Assembly: GCA_031268245.1 (NCBI GenBank)
Contig: JAIRXN010000165.1
Location: 1-6,486, forward strand
Length of the DNA stretch: 6,486 bases
Source: Treponema sp.
GTDB lineage: Bacteria; Spirochaetota; Spirochaetia; Treponematales; Breznakiellaceae
Direction of reading: 5' to 3'
The first letter of the stretch is position 1, and each line of letters opens with the position of its first letter. A program made the position numbers and the translations under genes. Below the pieces are notes generated by a model. It had not been told where the DNA came from. It searched no databases and saw nothing but the letters and a program-made list of their open reading frames with translations. This document shows positions 5,843-6,486 of the stretch, piece after piece.

Positions 5843-5874
5843 TCCGGATACTCCTTTGAGAACAAGGTAAGAGA

Positions 5875-5903
5875 ATTCTACCCTGAAGACGGCGGCGGCG
5901 CAA
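5875..5903 (-). promoter_or_regulatory. Candidate sigma-70-type promoter for the DJ-1 family gene
   Basis: On the minus strand TTGCGC (5898-5903) and TAGAAT (5875-5880, 5 of 6 to consensus) are exactly 17 bases apart. The transcript would start near 5868, leaving a leader of about 26 bases that includes the AAAGGAG Shine-Dalgarno sequence. Spacing and -10 are good; the -35 matches only at TTG. Confidence 0.5.
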
Positions 5904-5946
5904 CACGGAAGGCGTTTAACCGCCGCACGAGCCCCACCGCTAATCC

Positions 5947-6177
5947 TTATGCGGAAACCGCTATTTTTTCCCTCACCATTTCACCGACAATCTGGGCGGG
6001 GGTTTTGTGTTCGGCTTCGGCCTTGGTTATGAGGTAATTCATGGTTAAGGCGTCGTAGCCCATATACCGCGCCTCAAGCCGGCTCAAATAGCCTGTTCCA
6101 TTGGGGCCAAGTTCAATATCGGCGCGGGTTATCTCGTCGTCCAACGCCCAAGCTTCTTCGCGGGTCATTCGTTCCAT
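5947..6177 (-). CDS. Putative antitoxin partner of the BrnT-like protein
   Basis: A 76-residue, acidic-then-mixed protein beginning MERMTREEAWALDDEITRAD. It contains a central GPNGTGYLSR (24-33) and ends HKTPAQIVGEMVREKIAVSA. The C-terminal helix loosely resembles the second helix of ribbon-helix-helix antitoxins, but no DNA-binding fold can be assigned, and the family is not one I can name. Translation is set by AGGAG (6184-6188) 6 bases before ATG 6177; this site overlaps the TAG of the upstream gene. An in-frame ATG at 6168 is a second possible start. Gene order (toxin-like first), small size, tight spacing and coupling suggest the antitoxin of a type II module. The antitoxin role is inferred from context only. 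No clear terminator follows. Confidence 0.65.
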   Translation of the reverse strand: MERMTREEAWALDDEITRADIELGPNGTGYLSRLEARYMGYDALTMNYLITKAEAEHKTPAQIVGEMVREKIAVSA

Positions 6178-6183
6178 AAGCGT

Positions 6184-6188
6184 CTCCT
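6184..6188 (-). promoter_or_regulatory. Shine-Dalgarno site overlapping the stop codon of the upstream gene
   Basis: On the minus strand the bases read TAGGAG: TAG (6189-6187) ends the BrnT-like gene and AGGAG (6188-6184) is the ribosome site of its partner. Ribosomes finishing the first gene therefore sit on the start region of the second, which would couple production of the two proteins. Confidence 0.75.
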
Positions 6189-6438
6189 ATAGTCCCAGTT
6201 TCTCACGGAAACTCCTGCGGCACTTCATGGCGTGAAACACGCTGAGAATACCGTCGCCAACCGGATTATAGCCGATTTCAAGCAGGTTACCTGCGCAGTC
6301 AAAGCCTAAAAGTGCGTACTTGCTGCTATAACCGACCATCGGCGCATCATAGATTCTTGTTCTGACGGCATGACGAATGTCTTCTTCGCTGTAACCGTGT
6401 CTGAACGCCGAATCTATGAACTCAATCGCCGGCTCCAT
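6187..6438 (-). CDS. BrnT-like small protein, putative RNase toxin
   Basis: An 83-residue protein from ATG 6438; a GTG at 6456 would add six residues but has no Shine-Dalgarno sequence and lies upstream of the expected transcript start. The layout FIDSAFRHGYSEEDIRHA, then YALLGFDCAGNLLEIGYN and SVFHAMKCRRSFREKL, matches the general BrnT pattern: a helix with a 'kHG(i/v)s.ee' motif, a '(y/f)..(l/i)G.d..G.ll.v.y' strand pair and a basic C terminus. BrnT proteins are RelE-fold RNases neutralised by BrnA. The match is at pattern level, and the partner gene does not look like BrnA, so this may be a divergent family. Candidate functional residues are H14, H69, K72, R74 and R75. It is the first gene of a two-gene unit. 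Toxicity is inferred, not shown. Confidence 0.7.
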   Translation of the reverse strand: MEPAIEFIDSAFRHGYSEEDIRHAVRTRIYDAPMVGYSSKYALLGFDCAGNLLEIGYNPVGDGILSVFHAMKCRRSFREKLGL

Positions 6439-6444
6439 ACCCTG

Positions 6445-6473
6445 ACTATACCGCACTCAGCCGCTTGTAGCAA
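6445..6473 (-). promoter_or_regulatory. Candidate promoter of the toxin-antitoxin-like unit, predicted leaderless
   Basis: On the minus strand TTGCTA (6468-6473, 4 of 6) and TATAGT (6445-6450, 5 of 6) are exactly 17 bases apart. Placing +1 seven bases past the -10 puts it at 6438, the A of the ATG. The mRNA would then begin at the start codon. I found no inverted repeat operator in the 48 bases available. Confidence 0.5.
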
Positions 6474-6486
6474 GAAAAGAAAACGC

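Noticed and set aside
5892..5926. GC-rich inverted repeat (5892-5898 with 5920-5926) as terminator of the toxin-antitoxin-like unit
   Set aside because: The loop is about 21 bases, no T-run follows on the minus strand, and the repeat overlaps the DJ-1 promoter candidate. The region is rich in GGC/GCC triplets, so a 7-bp match is easily due to chance.

Overview
The window carries seven complete protein genes, the last codons of an eighth, and one unusual palindromic intergenic region. The genes look like central and fermentative metabolism of an anaerobic or fermentative bacterium. A spirochaete of the Treponema type is my best guess. It rests on recalled resemblance, not on a search: AckA has an unusually long C-terminal tail and a substituted GVGEx motif that look spirochaetal, and the small gene pair at the right end resembles hypothetical pairs I associate with treponemes. 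Coding regions are GC-rich; the first ~290 bases are visibly richer in A+T.

Left to right: the 3' end of an unrecognised plus-strand gene (2-106) is followed by a 135-base nested palindrome (132-266). Next come three tightly packed plus-strand genes: acetate kinase (ackA, ATG at 293) and the alpha and beta subunits of a two-subunit class I [4Fe-4S] fumarase or related hydro-lyase, with 6-base gaps between them. A minus-strand malic enzyme (GTG start at 4203) converges on the fumarase beta gene so closely that the two stop codons overlap. A 105-base divergent region separates the malic enzyme from a plus-strand PfkB-family sugar or nucleoside kinase. The kinase tail overlaps by 50 bases the tail of a minus-strand DJ-1/PfpI (YajL-like) gene. 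The last two genes, also minus strand, form a toxin-antitoxin-like pair: a BrnT-like small protein followed by a 76-residue partner.

The metabolic genes fit together. Fumarase turns fumarate into malate, malic enzyme turns malate into pyruvate plus CO2 and NAD(P)H, and acetate kinase makes ATP from acetyl phosphate at the end of the pyruvate-to-acetate route. The set could therefore run a fumarate/malate-to-acetate branch, for example for fumarate released by purine or arginine synthesis. This is inference from gene content; no phosphotransacetylase or pyruvate-oxidising enzyme is visible.

The points most worth a second look are the nested palindrome before ackA, the predicted leaderless start of the toxin-like gene and near-leaderless start of the pfkB gene, the stop/Shine-Dalgarno overlap in the toxin-antitoxin-like pair, and the Asn-to-Phe change in a nucleotide-binding motif of AckA. 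I found no rRNA, tRNA, CRISPR array, transposase or prophage gene. No gene-free stretch exceeds about 190 bases.
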